Source: an uncultured bacterium (GTDB lineage: Bacteria > Bacillota_I > Bacilli_A > RF39 > UBA660). From it: 64,000 nt of DNA. The stretch covers positions 46,210 to 110,209 of the forward strand of contig CASEYV010000003.1 of the NCBI GenBank assembly GCA_949292245.1, in the 5' to 3' direction. Shown piece by piece: positions 41,981 through 50,464 of the stretch. A model generated the notes under the pieces. It was not told where the DNA came from. It saw nothing but the letters and a program-made list of their open reading frames with translations, and made no database searches. The translations under genes and the position numbers were made by a program. Each line of letters opens with the position of its first letter. Positions within the stretch are counted from its first letter, which is position 1.

Positions 41981-43471
41981 CTATTTTTCTCTAGGTTTCA
42001 TGGTTGGGAATAATATTACTTCTCTTACTGTTTCACAACCAGTTAGTAACATTACTAATCTATCTATCCCTATACCTAAACCACCTGCTGGAGGCATACC
42101 ATATTCTAATGCCTCAATAAAATCTATATCCATTTCATTTGCTTCTTCATTACCTAATTCTTTTTCTTTAAGCTGACTAGCAAATCTTTCATATTGATCT
42201 ATTGGGTCATTTAATTCTGTGAAAGCATTAGCATATTCTGAACCCGCAACAAATAATTCAAATCTTTGTGTAAAACGTTCATCTTTTGGATCTTTTTTTG
42301 CTAATGGACTTATTTCAATCGGATGACCATATACAAATGTTGGATCAATTATGGTATCTTCTACATATTTTTCAAAAAATGCATTAACTATATGACCATA
42401 AGAAAAATGTTGTTCTATTTCAATACCATGTTCAATTGCTAGTTTTTTTGCATCTTCAATACTCATATCTTGGAAAAAATCAATGCCAGTTTTTTCTTTT
42501 ATTAAATCAACCATGTGAGCTCTTTTAAATTTTGGAACTAAATTAATGTGATTTCCTAAAAAGTCAACTTCGTATGTTCCATTTAATTTGTAGGCAACTG
42601 TACTAATTATTCCTTCACATATGTCCATCATGCCTTCTAAATCAGAAAATGCTTTGTATAATTCTATCGTTGTAAATTCTGGATTGTGCTTGCGATCCAT
42701 TCCTTCATTTCTAAAAAGTCTTCCTATTTCATATACAGCATCCATACCACCAACTAGTAGTCTTTTAAGTGGTAATTCGGTTGCTATTCTTAAATACATG
42801 TCTATGTTTTGTGCATTGTGATGAGTTATAAATGGTTTTGCTGCTGCTCCACCTAAAATGGTTCCTAAAATTGGAGTTTCTACTTCAACATAGCCTAAAT
42901 TATCTAGATATTCTTGAATATATCTTATAATTTTAGGACGAGCAAATGCTACTTTACGAGCATCATCATTCATTATTAAATCTACATATCTACGACGATA
43001 TCTTTCTTCTATATCATTTAGTCCATGATACTTTTCTGGTAGAGGTCTTAATGCTTTAACTAAATGAGTGTATTCTAAACATTTAACAGTTATTTCACCA
43101 GTTTGAGTTTTCATTAATATTCCTTTTACTCCAACTATATCACCAATGTCTGCACTTTTAAATAAATTATATGTTTCTTCCCCAACATCATTTATTGATA
43201 TGTATATTTGAATATTACCTAACTTGTCTTTTATTGAAAAGAAACTAGCTTTACCCATTTTCCTTATAAACATTATTCTACCTGCTATAGATACTTCTAT
43301 ATGTAAATTTGTTAGTTCATCATGTGGGGTTTCTTGATATTTATCTTTTAAGTCTTTAGAAAAACTTGTTACTTCAAAACGATGACCAAATGGATCAATT
43401 CCTAATTCTTGTAACTTTTTTAACTTTTCTCTTCTAACTAATTCTTGTTCACTAAATTCTCTCAACTTCAT
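41981..43471 (-). CDS. lysS: Lysyl-tRNA synthetase, class II
   Basis: Charges tRNA-Lys. An OB-fold anticodon-binding domain (VSIAGRIMFIRKMGKASFFS, residues ~62-81) is followed by the class II catalytic core: motif 1 EVETPIL, motif 2 FRNEGMDRKHNPEFTTIELY, motif 3 GLGIGIDRLVMLLTG. About 496 aa. The ATG at 43471 starts a normal N terminus. The GTG at 43492 would add seven residues but lies in the promoter. An extended -10 (TG-G-TAAAAT, 43483-43491) lies only about 12 nt before the ATG, so the mRNA may be nearly leaderless. Confidence 0.96.
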   Translation of the reverse strand: MKLREFSEQELVRREKLKKLQELGIDPFGHRFEVTSFSKDLKDKYQETPHDELTNLHIEVSIAGRIMFIRKMGKASFFSIKDKLGNIQIYISINDVGEETYNLFKSADIGDIVGVKGILMKTQTGEITVKCLEYTHLVKALRPLPEKYHGLNDIEERYRRRYVDLIMNDDARKVAFARPKIIRYIQEYLDNLGYVEVETPILGTILGGAAAKPFITHHNAQNIDMYLRIATELPLKRLLVGGMDAVYEIGRLFRNEGMDRKHNPEFTTIELYKAFSDLEGMMDICEGIISTVAYKLNGTYEVDFLGNHINLVPKFKRAHMVDLIKEKTGIDFFQDMSIEDAKKLAIEHGIEIEQHFSYGHIVNAFFEKYVEDTIIDPTFVYGHPIEISPLAKKDPKDERFTQRFELFVAGSEYANAFTELNDPIDQYERFASQLKEKELGNEEANEMDIDFIEALEYGMPPAGGLGIGIDRLVMLLTGCETVREVILFPTMKPREK

Positions 43472-43482
43472 CACCTGAACAT

Positions 43483-43491
43483 ATTTTACCA
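43483..43491 (-). promoter_or_regulatory. Probable extended -10 promoter of lysS
   Basis: TGGTAAAAT on the minus strand directly downstream of the terminator at 43493-43522. With normal spacing transcription would start around 43476, leaving about 5 nt before the lysS ATG. Confidence 0.45.
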
Positions 43492-43492
43492 C

Positions 43493-43522
43493 AAAAAAAC
43501 AATCTTAGAAACCCAAGATTGC
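43493..43522 (-). terminator. Intrinsic terminator of the 43532-44065 gene
   Basis: CAATCTT and AAGATTG arms around an 8-nt loop, then seven T on the minus strand. Confidence 0.8.
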
Positions 43523-43531
43523 TAAAAATAC

Positions 43532-44065
43532 TTAAATCTTATAAAGTTTTTTGCTTTTCTTAGATACTATGTATATTACTGCTACTGCTCCAACTCCACA
43601 TGCAAGTATTGCTAATGGAAGTGTTGCTCCAGTGCTTACTTCTTCTTCAACGTCTACTTCAATTTCAATTTTGCCTCCAGTTGAAGGATTATTAACTGAT
43701 AATGTACATCCTGTTACTCCTTCTTCAACTTCAAGTACAACTGTTGCTAAATCAAATTTTGAAGCACTTATGCCAGCTGTTGATGTAAACATAAAATTTA
43801 CGGAATTTCCAGTATTATTTGTCCAACCATCTGCAGCTGTTACAGATACTACTTTTCCTTTATCTGATGGCGTAAATACAAAATCTCCACTAAATTCATT
43901 TAATGTAGCATTGTTATTTTCAACCCATATTTCACATACTGATTGACATACACCTTCAGGACAATCTGTTTTCTTTTCACAATTACCTTTTATGTCTAAT
44001 GCTTTAGCACTTAATGGTAATGTTGCAACTATACATACTACTAAAAAACTTATAAATTTTTTCAC
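43532..44065 (-). CDS. Secreted protein with C-terminal membrane anchor, putative sortase substrate
   Basis: A ~177-aa surface protein. The signal peptide (KKFISFLVVCIVATLPLSAKA) is followed by a beta-rich domain with four close cysteines (CEKKTDCPEGVCQSVC). Its pattern (FDLATVVLEVEEGVTGCTLSVN) resembles cohesin-like or pilin-type folds. The C terminus is STGATLPLAILACG, a hydrophobic helix, then KKSKKLYKI. This is the layout of a sortase sorting signal, although no exact LPxTG is present; STGATLP would be a variant. The divergent neighbour is a sortase B. I start at GTG 44065, 7 nt from AGGAGA; the ATG at 44071 is too close to that site. Confidence 0.8.
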   Translation of the reverse strand: MKKFISFLVVCIVATLPLSAKALDIKGNCEKKTDCPEGVCQSVCEIWVENNNATLNEFSGDFVFTPSDKGKVVSVTAADGWTNNTGNSVNFMFTSTAGISASKFDLATVVLEVEEGVTGCTLSVNNPSTGGKIEIEVDVEEEVSTGATLPLAILACGVGAVAVIYIVSKKSKKLYKI

Positions 44066-44095
44066 ACACATCTCTCCTATCTCTATTATGTCTAA

Positions 44096-44104
44096 ATTAT
44101 AACA
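44096..44104 (-). promoter_or_regulatory. Extended -10 promoter of the secreted-protein gene
   Basis: TGTTATAAT on the minus strand, about 30 nt before the start codon. The same TGTTATAAT form drives arcA. Confidence 0.5.
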
Positions 44105-44193
44105 TAAAAATACAAAAAACAACATATTTTTTTAAAAATTATATTAAAATGTGTAAAATTGTGTTATCATATTAAAGTAATATAGGTGAAGTT

Positions 44194-45765
44194 ATGAAAA
44201 AAATATTAATTAAAATTAAGGATAATAGCTTTATAGTAAAAGAAAAAATAAAATTATCAAGTGAATATAAAAATATTTTAAATACTAATGTAATTAGTTG
44301 TAATGAATTAGTCTTTTCTGATGAATATATTATTAGTAATCCTAAAATTGTTAGTAATTTTATTCAAGAATTATCTAAATCTTATAATGTTGATACTTTA
44401 ATAATTGAAAAAAATGATTTTACTTTATTATTTTTAAATATTATAAAAAATAATAAAAATATAACTTCTTTAATTTTAAAAGATGAAACCCCATTAACTT
44501 TTAAAATGTGCGAAACAATAATGCATTCTTATATTAAAAATGTAAATTGTTATACTTTACAACCATTTATGATAGAATACCTTGATAAATATAATATACT
44601 TGTTGAATCTAGAAATGAAATATTATATTTATCTAAATTTATGATTGATAATAATTTAAGTATTTTTTCATCAATGTTTTATAAAATGACTTTAAATATG
44701 GATTTACCTTTAAATGAACAAGATGAACAAGATTTTGAAGCATTTTGTAAAATTAATAAATATTTAAAAAATATTAATGTTAATATTGTTAATAAAAATG
44801 ATTTAGAATTTATTATTAAAACTTTAAGACAAAATAATAAAAAGAATATTAAAATTAATATTCATGAAAATATAAGTAATCCAGAATTAATTGAATATTT
44901 AAAGAATTTTAATAAAAAGAAAAGTAAAAGATATAAAATATATTTCCGTTTAGTATATAGTAATGATTATTTAAAAGATAATATTTTTAAACAAACTAAT
45001 TTAAGTTTACTTAAAACATGTGGATATTTAATATTCTTAATTGTATTTTTTTCCTTTGGATATGTTTTTTATGACAATTATCAATCTATGCAAAGTGATA
45101 CTAATATAAAAGAAAATATTACTAAAGTAATTGAAATTAATGATTCTGAAGAAATTATTGCTGAACTTAATAAAAATAAACAGGAAGATGAAAAATTAGT
45201 TGTTAATGAAGAAATTGCTAGTTTAATAAATGTAAATCCTGAAGTAGTGGCTTGGGTTAAAGTTAATAATACAAATATTGATTATCCTGTTGTTCAAACA
45301 AATAATAATGAATTTTATTTAAAACATAATTTTTATCTAGAAAAAGATAATAATGGTTGGGTTTTTATGGATTATCGTAATCATACTGATGATTTAAGTG
45401 ATAATATCATTCTTTATGCTCATAATAGATATTATAGTGGCATTATGTTTGGTACTTTACAAAATACTTTAAGATATAGTTGGTATACTAATCCCGAAAA
45501 TCAAATTATAAGTTTTAAAACTCTTTATGAAGATTTAGAATATCAAGTTTTTTCAATTTATAAAATTACTGTTACGACCGACTACATGCAAACTTTATTT
45601 GCTAATGATGATGCTCGTTTAGAATTTTATAATATGTTAAAAAATAGAAGTGTTTATAATTTTAATGTAGAACTTAAGGGTAGTGATAAAATTCTTACTT
45701 TATCAACTTGTGCTGAAGATAATAGTAGATATGTATTACATGCTGTTTTAAAAACCGGTGAATAA
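44194..45765 (+). CDS. Class B-type sortase with large cytosolic N-terminal domain
   Basis: The only supported gene on the plus strand. The C-terminal ~200 residues are a class B sortase: VVAWVKVNNTNIDYPVVQ, catalytic H410 (ILYAHNRYYSG), C506 (LTLSTC) and R512 (NSRYVLHA). A membrane helix lies at ~272-292. The first ~270 residues, presumably cytosolic, match no family I know, while typical SrtB proteins are about 240 aa in total. Sortases cut sorting signals and link proteins to the wall; the divergent 43532-44065 protein is the likely substrate. It is followed by its own terminator. Confidence 0.9.
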   Translation: MKKILIKIKDNSFIVKEKIKLSSEYKNILNTNVISCNELVFSDEYIISNPKIVSNFIQELSKSYNVDTLIIEKNDFTLLFLNIIKNNKNITSLILKDETPLTFKMCETIMHSYIKNVNCYTLQPFMIEYLDKYNILVESRNEILYLSKFMIDNNLSIFSSMFYKMTLNMDLPLNEQDEQDFEAFCKINKYLKNINVNIVNKNDLEFIIKTLRQNNKKNIKINIHENISNPELIEYLKNFNKKKSKRYKIYFRLVYSNDYLKDNIFKQTNLSLLKTCGYLIFLIVFFSFGYVFYDNYQSMQSDTNIKENITKVIEINDSEEIIAELNKNKQEDEKLVVNEEIASLINVNPEVVAWVKVNNTNIDYPVVQTNNNEFYLKHNFYLEKDNNGWVFMDYRNHTDDLSDNIILYAHNRYYSGIMFGTLQNTLRYSWYTNPENQIISFKTLYEDLEYQVFSIYKITVTTDYMQTLFANDDARLEFYNMLKNRSVYNFNVELKGSDKILTLSTCAEDNSRYVLHAVLKTGE

Positions 45766-45779
45766 TCATCGGTCTTTTT
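45754..45779 (+). terminator. Intrinsic terminator of the sortase gene
   Basis: ACCGGTGA, loop ATAA, TCATCGGT and CTTTTT on the plus strand. It overlaps the stop codon and nearly meets the convergent gene at 45778. Confidence 0.85.
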
Positions 45780-46770
45780 AATAAAAAGGATTAATTCTTT
45801 CTAATGTTTCATCATTAATTAATTTCATTTCTTCTAATAAACCTCTAGTTAAATCAGCATTGTAAAAACAAAAGGAATTAAGAATATATGCTCCTAAAGT
45901 TTGACTTTCTAGAGCTTCTTCTACTATGTCTAAAATATCTTCTTCCTCTATTTTCTCAATTAATTCTTCTTCTCTCAACGGAGGATATTTTTCTAGATTT
46001 GTATCATATGTTTCATCTTTTATTTCAATATTTTCAAATTGACTATAATCTTCTTCTGATGCTGAACTTGGATCATTTTTTAAAAATTCGCTATTAAAAA
46101 TATAATTTCTATATAAATTACATAACATGTATTGAACAAAAAACTCTATATTTAATTCTTCTTTTTTGGCAAGTTCTAAAAATTTTAACCAATCTGCAAT
46201 TGGATTTTCATATTTATCACTTTGTTCATTAATAGTTGTTGCTTTTATATATAATTGTATTATTTGGTAAATCGTTTCTTCTTCAATGGATAAACCTTGC
46301 AAATTATCTTCAAAAGTAAATATTGCAAAGGGATTGATTTTTAATAGCATGTTTATTTTTTTATTAGCTAATAAGTAAGCTCTTGCTTTATATCTAACTA
46401 AGTAATTATTTTCATTAATCATATCAATGTAACATTTAATAATTTCACTTTCAATTGGATTATCTATTTTTTCCCTTAAAGTTAGCTTTTCAATATACTT
46501 TTCAATTATTCTATAATGACTAAGAGATAAATTTAACGTTTCAAAATAGATAACATATAAATATGCCATTTCATAAACATATAATTTTAATATTGCTATA
46601 AGTGTTTCTTTAGGTAAATTATTAAAGGTATTAAAATCACTAGAATTACCCTTAAGATAATTAGCAATTTCAGTTACAATGCTTTCACTATCATATAATG
46701 TATTTGTATTAGCGTTAAACATATTAATAAGTTCTATAATAGTGTTTTTTATTTCTACATTTTCCCCCAT
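45778..46770 (-). CDS. Hypothetical helical protein
   Basis: A ~330-aa cytosolic helical protein without recognised motif, with an acidic segment near residues 245-285 (LREEELIEKIEEEDILDIVE). It is coupled to the upstream anchored protein. I start at the ATG at 46770, 6 nt from GAGG, instead of the TTG at 46782 that overlaps the upstream TGA stop. It converges with the sortase gene. Function unknown. Confidence 0.7.
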   Translation of the reverse strand: MGENVEIKNTIIELINMFNANTNTLYDSESIVTEIANYLKGNSSDFNTFNNLPKETLIAILKLYVYEMAYLYVIYFETLNLSLSHYRIIEKYIEKLTLREKIDNPIESEIIKCYIDMINENNYLVRYKARAYLLANKKINMLLKINPFAIFTFEDNLQGLSIEEETIYQIIQLYIKATTINEQSDKYENPIADWLKFLELAKKEELNIEFFVQYMLCNLYRNYIFNSEFLKNDPSSASEEDYSQFENIEIKDETYDTNLEKYPPLREEELIEKIEEEDILDIVEEALESQTLGAYILNSFCFYNADLTRGLLEEMKLINDETLERINPFY

Positions 46771-46778
46771 AATGAGCC

Positions 46779-47573
46779 TCAATCTACAATTGTTGAACTA
46801 TAATAATAAAATCTATCAGTTTCTTCATTATATTTAAAACTATGTTCATATGTTACTAAGTAATTTAAATAGTTATTTATATCAAAATTATCACTGTATA
46901 CTATTGAAGCATTTAAATCTGCACGATCTTCATCATTAAAACATTGCTTTGTTTCTAAATCACATTTTAAGTAATAATCATATATTTTTATAACAGTATT
47001 GTTTTCTGTTAAGGCATATCTTGTTATGTCTTTAAATTCAATATAATTTTTTTCAACTATATTGTTGTTGTCATAAATATAATAATAATCATTTATAAAT
47101 TTTGCTTTTATGTTTTGGCTATAATCAAAATCAGTCGATCTAAATTCTATTTCTTCTCCATAAACCTTTTTAGCTGCAGATAAAAAGGCATCTAAACTGA
47201 TTTTATATAAAGCCGTACAGTTACTAGTATTATCCATAACTTGTGCTAATTCTTCTTGAGTTAAAGTTTCTAAATTAAATTCATCATAATTTAATATATA
47301 TTGATAAATTGTTGCTTGTACATATCTTGCATTTTGACTTCCTAAATTGGTTCCTAAAACATAATGTATAGAATGAACGCCATCATATTCTAAAACATTA
47401 TCATTTAATAAATATGAATATAATTCTTTAATTGTGCTTTCTCCTATTTCATCAATACTTGTTTTGCTTTCTTCATTTTCTTTTTCAAAATTAAATAATT
47501 TATAAAAGCCAAAGCATGCTCCAATTACTAATAAAGTAACTCCAATAAATATTACTATTTTTTTTGTATTCAT
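46779..47573 (-). CDS. Membrane-anchored extracytoplasmic protein, unknown function
   Basis: A 264-aa protein with an N-terminal hydrophobic segment (KIVIFIGVTLLVIGACFGFY). IGAC could be a weak lipobox, otherwise it is a simple membrane anchor. The remainder is outside and rich in Tyr, Asn and Asp, with three cysteines (one near the middle, then CDLETKQC). It stops with TGA, one of the genes that shows TGA is a stop codon here. Paired with the downstream helical protein. Confidence 0.7.
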   Translation of the reverse strand: MNTKKIVIFIGVTLLVIGACFGFYKLFNFEKENEESKTSIDEIGESTIKELYSYLLNDNVLEYDGVHSIHYVLGTNLGSQNARYVQATIYQYILNYDEFNLETLTQEELAQVMDNTSNCTALYKISLDAFLSAAKKVYGEEIEFRSTDFDYSQNIKAKFINDYYYIYDNNNIVEKNYIEFKDITRYALTENNTVIKIYDYYLKCDLETKQCFNDEDRADLNASIVYSDNFDINNYLNYLVTYEHSFKYNEETDRFYYYSSTIVD

Positions 47574-47622
47574 ACTTATTCACCTTAATAAAATAATAGC
47601 ATTTTTTTTTATTATTTACAAT

Positions 47623-47652
47623 AAAAAATCAAGATTTCTCTTGATTTAATTA
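47623..47652 (-). terminator. Intrinsic terminator, identical to the tsf terminator
   Basis: AAATCAAGA and TCTTGATTT with a short loop, then T on the minus strand. It includes the stop of the 47646-48974 gene. All 30 bases equal positions 5-34. Confidence 0.85.
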
Positions 47653-48974
47653 ACTATATTAACACATGTATAATTCTTTTGATTATAATAATCTTTTAAT
47701 GCACTATATGTTCTATCAAATGTTCCACCAGATTCAGTATCTAATGTTGTACTACTTAAATCAGTTGCTATTTTTAAAGTATTTGTTTCATCATCATATT
47801 GAGCTAATCCACTTATATTGTTAAATGTTATTGTTTCTGATTTATCATTTACAACTTTTAAATAATCTTCATTATTACTAAATTTGTATGTATATATTCT
47901 TTGAGATATTCCTAAATATCCTAAACCATTGTCTGTTAAACCTAATACTAAATTATCAGTTGTTGTCATAGATCCAGAAAATCCTTCAATTTCACTATCT
48001 AAAGATGTACATGAACTTATTGCTGTTATTTCTACTGGTGAAACATAAAGTATTGCATTTACTTCTTTACTGTTGCTTTCATCATCAGTAAGTGTAATTC
48101 CTATATTATATGGCCCACCAGCTGTTTGTAAATAACCTTTAACTGTTTCTTCATTTGTAAAACTATATGCACAATTTGATGGATCTGTACATGATGTTAC
48201 AAAATCATCAACTGCTATTGTATCAGTATTTAATACTTTATATACTGTTTTCAATTGGGCGGTTGGGGCTGTTTTATCTACTATATGTACTGTTCCACTG
48301 TAGACATCTTCACCACAGGTTATTGTAAAATTGTAATCTCCTAAAGCGTTTGTATTTATGTTGTTAATATCTTTTTTACATGTTGCTGCTCCACCACCAG
48401 TAATTGTAGCATAATCATTTATATCATCTGATAAAGTTTCTCCTAAACCTAGAGTTACATCTTTTACTGTCACACTAACTTTGCTACTTCCTAAATTTAA
48501 ATAGTAATATACCCCAAAAGCTACTGCACCAATAAGTAAAACAATAATTATTGTAAATAATACTTTGTTCATTGGTCTTTTTGGTTTTTCTTGTTTTGGT
48601 GGTACAGCACCAATGTCTTCTACTTTGGTTGGTTCAACAAAACCATTGTTATTTATGCTACCTAAAGATATTCCACCTGGATCTTGACCAATTGAACTTC
48701 CCATGTTATTTGGCATATTGTTGTTTTCAGTTCCAGGAATAGGTGTTGCTACCGGCGTATTTGTAGCATTATTTGAAACACTACTTGCTGGTGCTACCGT
48801 TTCTGGTGTATTGACTGTTTGTGTTACATTAGTTACCTCAGGACTCACCGTATTTACTTGTGGTTCATTAACAACTTGTGCTTGTCCTAATGCTTCTGGA
48901 TTTGGACTTGTTGGTTGTTCATTTAAATTATTACTTAGGTTTTGTCCTATGTTATTAAAATTTTGCTCATTCAT
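47646..48974 (-). CDS. Single-pass protein with Pro/Asn-rich cytosolic tail and Ig-like ectodomain
   Basis: A 442-aa protein. Residues 1-130 are Asn/Pro/Thr/Val-rich and disordered, with repeated TVNTPETVAP-like elements and a basic KQEKPKRPMNK just before the membrane helix (VLFTIIIVLLIGAVAFGVYYY, ~134-156). The ectodomain has beta-rich repeats with GDYNFTITC, HIVDKTAPTAQL and GGPYNIGITLTDDE, similar to bacterial Ig-like domains. The type of unit resembles those in the pilin-like proteins further right. Monocistronic, with its own terminator. Confidence 0.75.
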   Translation of the reverse strand: MNEQNFNNIGQNLSNNLNEQPTSPNPEALGQAQVVNEPQVNTVSPEVTNVTQTVNTPETVAPASSVSNNATNTPVATPIPGTENNNMPNNMGSSIGQDPGGISLGSINNNGFVEPTKVEDIGAVPPKQEKPKRPMNKVLFTIIIVLLIGAVAFGVYYYLNLGSSKVSVTVKDVTLGLGETLSDDINDYATITGGGAATCKKDINNINTNALGDYNFTITCGEDVYSGTVHIVDKTAPTAQLKTVYKVLNTDTIAVDDFVTSCTDPSNCAYSFTNEETVKGYLQTAGGPYNIGITLTDDESNSKEVNAILYVSPVEITAISSCTSLDSEIEGFSGSMTTTDNLVLGLTDNGLGYLGISQRIYTYKFSNNEDYLKVVNDKSETITFNNISGLAQYDDETNTLKIATDLSSTTLDTESGGTFDRTYSALKDYYNQKNYTCVNIVN

Positions 48975-49039
48975 ATTATCAGCCCCTTATTATTAGCATA
49001 CTATAATTATACTGTTTTATTTTTGTTTTTTCAACTATT

Positions 49040-50347
49040 TTATATTAAATTTTTAAATTCTTGACCTCTATCTTCAAACTTTTGATATTGATCTTGGGAT
49101 GAACTACCTGGTGATAATAATACTATTTCGCCACTTTTTACTTCATCTTTTATTTTATCCATGGCATTTTTTAAAGTATGACATTTATAACATTTTATTT
49201 TCCTGTCAATTGCATATTTATAAACTATTTGGGTTACTTCTCCAATTGCATATATTACTTTTACATCCTTAATATAATCATTTAATTCATTGAAATCTTG
49301 ATTGCGATTTAGTCCACCTAAAATTAAATGTATCGGTTTATTAAATGTTTTTAAAGCCGTAATGGTTGAGGTTGGATTAGTACTCTTTGAGTCATTATAG
49401 TATTCTACCCCATCCTTGGTTTTTACATATTCTATTCGATGTTCTACTCCATTAAACTCGCTTAAAAACTTTATAACTTTTTCTTTATCTATACTAAATT
49501 GTTTTAATACTAAAAGAGCTGCTAATATGTTTTCATAATTGTGCTTTCCTTTAATTTTTACTTTAGTTAAATCTAAAAATTGTTCATTGTTAATGTATAA
49601 ATAATTGTCTTTTATATAATTATGTTCATCATTAAAATATATTTTAGTTGATTTAATGTCTTTGGTAAGCTCTAAACTATCAGCATTACCTTTGTTAATT
49701 ATGGCAATATCCTCTTTAGTATGATGATTAAATATGTTCTTTTTTGCTAATTTGTAATTTTCATAGTTTCCATGATAATCTAAATGCGTTGGACATAAAT
49801 TGGTAAGTACACTTATATTAGTCTTAAAATCTATAAAGTCATATAATTGATGATCACTTATTTCAAGTAATAATATTGAGTCCCTTGTAATACTATCTAA
49901 TATGTCACATAGTGGATAACCAATATTTCCTCCGAGGATTACTTTATAACCATGTAATTTTAATAATTCATTTATTAATGTTACTGTTGTTGTTTTACCA
50001 TTAGAACCAGTTACTCCGATTATTTTAAGATCTTGTGGTAAATAGTGATATGCTAGTTCCATTTCATTTATACACTTTATCTTTAACTCTTTTATCTTTT
50101 GCATAACTTTACTTGTAGACATTATTGCAGGATTTTTAATTATTACATCATATTCATTAGATATTAAATCTAATTGATTTTCAGTAATGATAATTTTAAT
50201 ATTTAAACTATTTAATAAATCAGTGTTTTCTTTACTAAGAGGTTTTAAATCACTAATTGTTACATCATTATTTTTAGCTAGTACTTTAGCTGCTGCTATC
50301 CCACTTCTTGCTGCTCCAAGTATTAGTATTTTTTTATTTTCATACAT
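49040..50347 (-). CDS. murD: UDP-N-acetylmuramoylalanine-D-glutamate ligase
   Basis: Adds D-glutamate to UDP-MurNAc-L-Ala in peptidoglycan synthesis. Rossmann start KILILGAARSGIAAAKVL, ATP loop GVTGSNGKTTTV (~residue 114), PTHLDYHGNYENYKLAKKNI, RIEYV and YNDSKSTNPTSTITAL are the Mur ligase motifs. 435 aa, normal. It is not in a dcw cluster here; it stands alone upstream of no other wall gene. It confirms that the organism makes peptidoglycan. Confidence 0.96.
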   Translation of the reverse strand: MYENKKILILGAARSGIAAAKVLAKNNDVTISDLKPLSKENTDLLNSLNIKIIITENQLDLISNEYDVIIKNPAIMSTSKVMQKIKELKIKCINEMELAYHYLPQDLKIIGVTGSNGKTTTVTLINELLKLHGYKVILGGNIGYPLCDILDSITRDSILLLEISDHQLYDFIDFKTNISVLTNLCPTHLDYHGNYENYKLAKKNIFNHHTKEDIAIINKGNADSLELTKDIKSTKIYFNDEHNYIKDNYLYINNEQFLDLTKVKIKGKHNYENILAALLVLKQFSIDKEKVIKFLSEFNGVEHRIEYVKTKDGVEYYNDSKSTNPTSTITALKTFNKPIHLILGGLNRNQDFNELNDYIKDVKVIYAIGEVTQIVYKYAIDRKIKCYKCHTLKNAMDKIKDEVKSGEIVLLSPGSSSQDQYQKFEDRGQEFKNLI

Positions 50348-50413
50348 TTTTTAATCACCTATTAAAATTATATATTTATATATTATAAAATGCAATTAAT
50401 ATTTTTAATTATA

Positions 50414-50440
50414 TAAAAAGAAAGGCTCTTTAGCCTTCCT
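50414..50440 (-). terminator. Intrinsic terminator of rpoB-rpoC
   Basis: GGAAGGCT, loop AAAG, AGCCTTTC and five T on the minus strand, 25-50 nt after the rpoC stop. Confidence 0.9.
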
Positions 50441-50464
50441 ATTAAAAATCAAATAATACTATTT

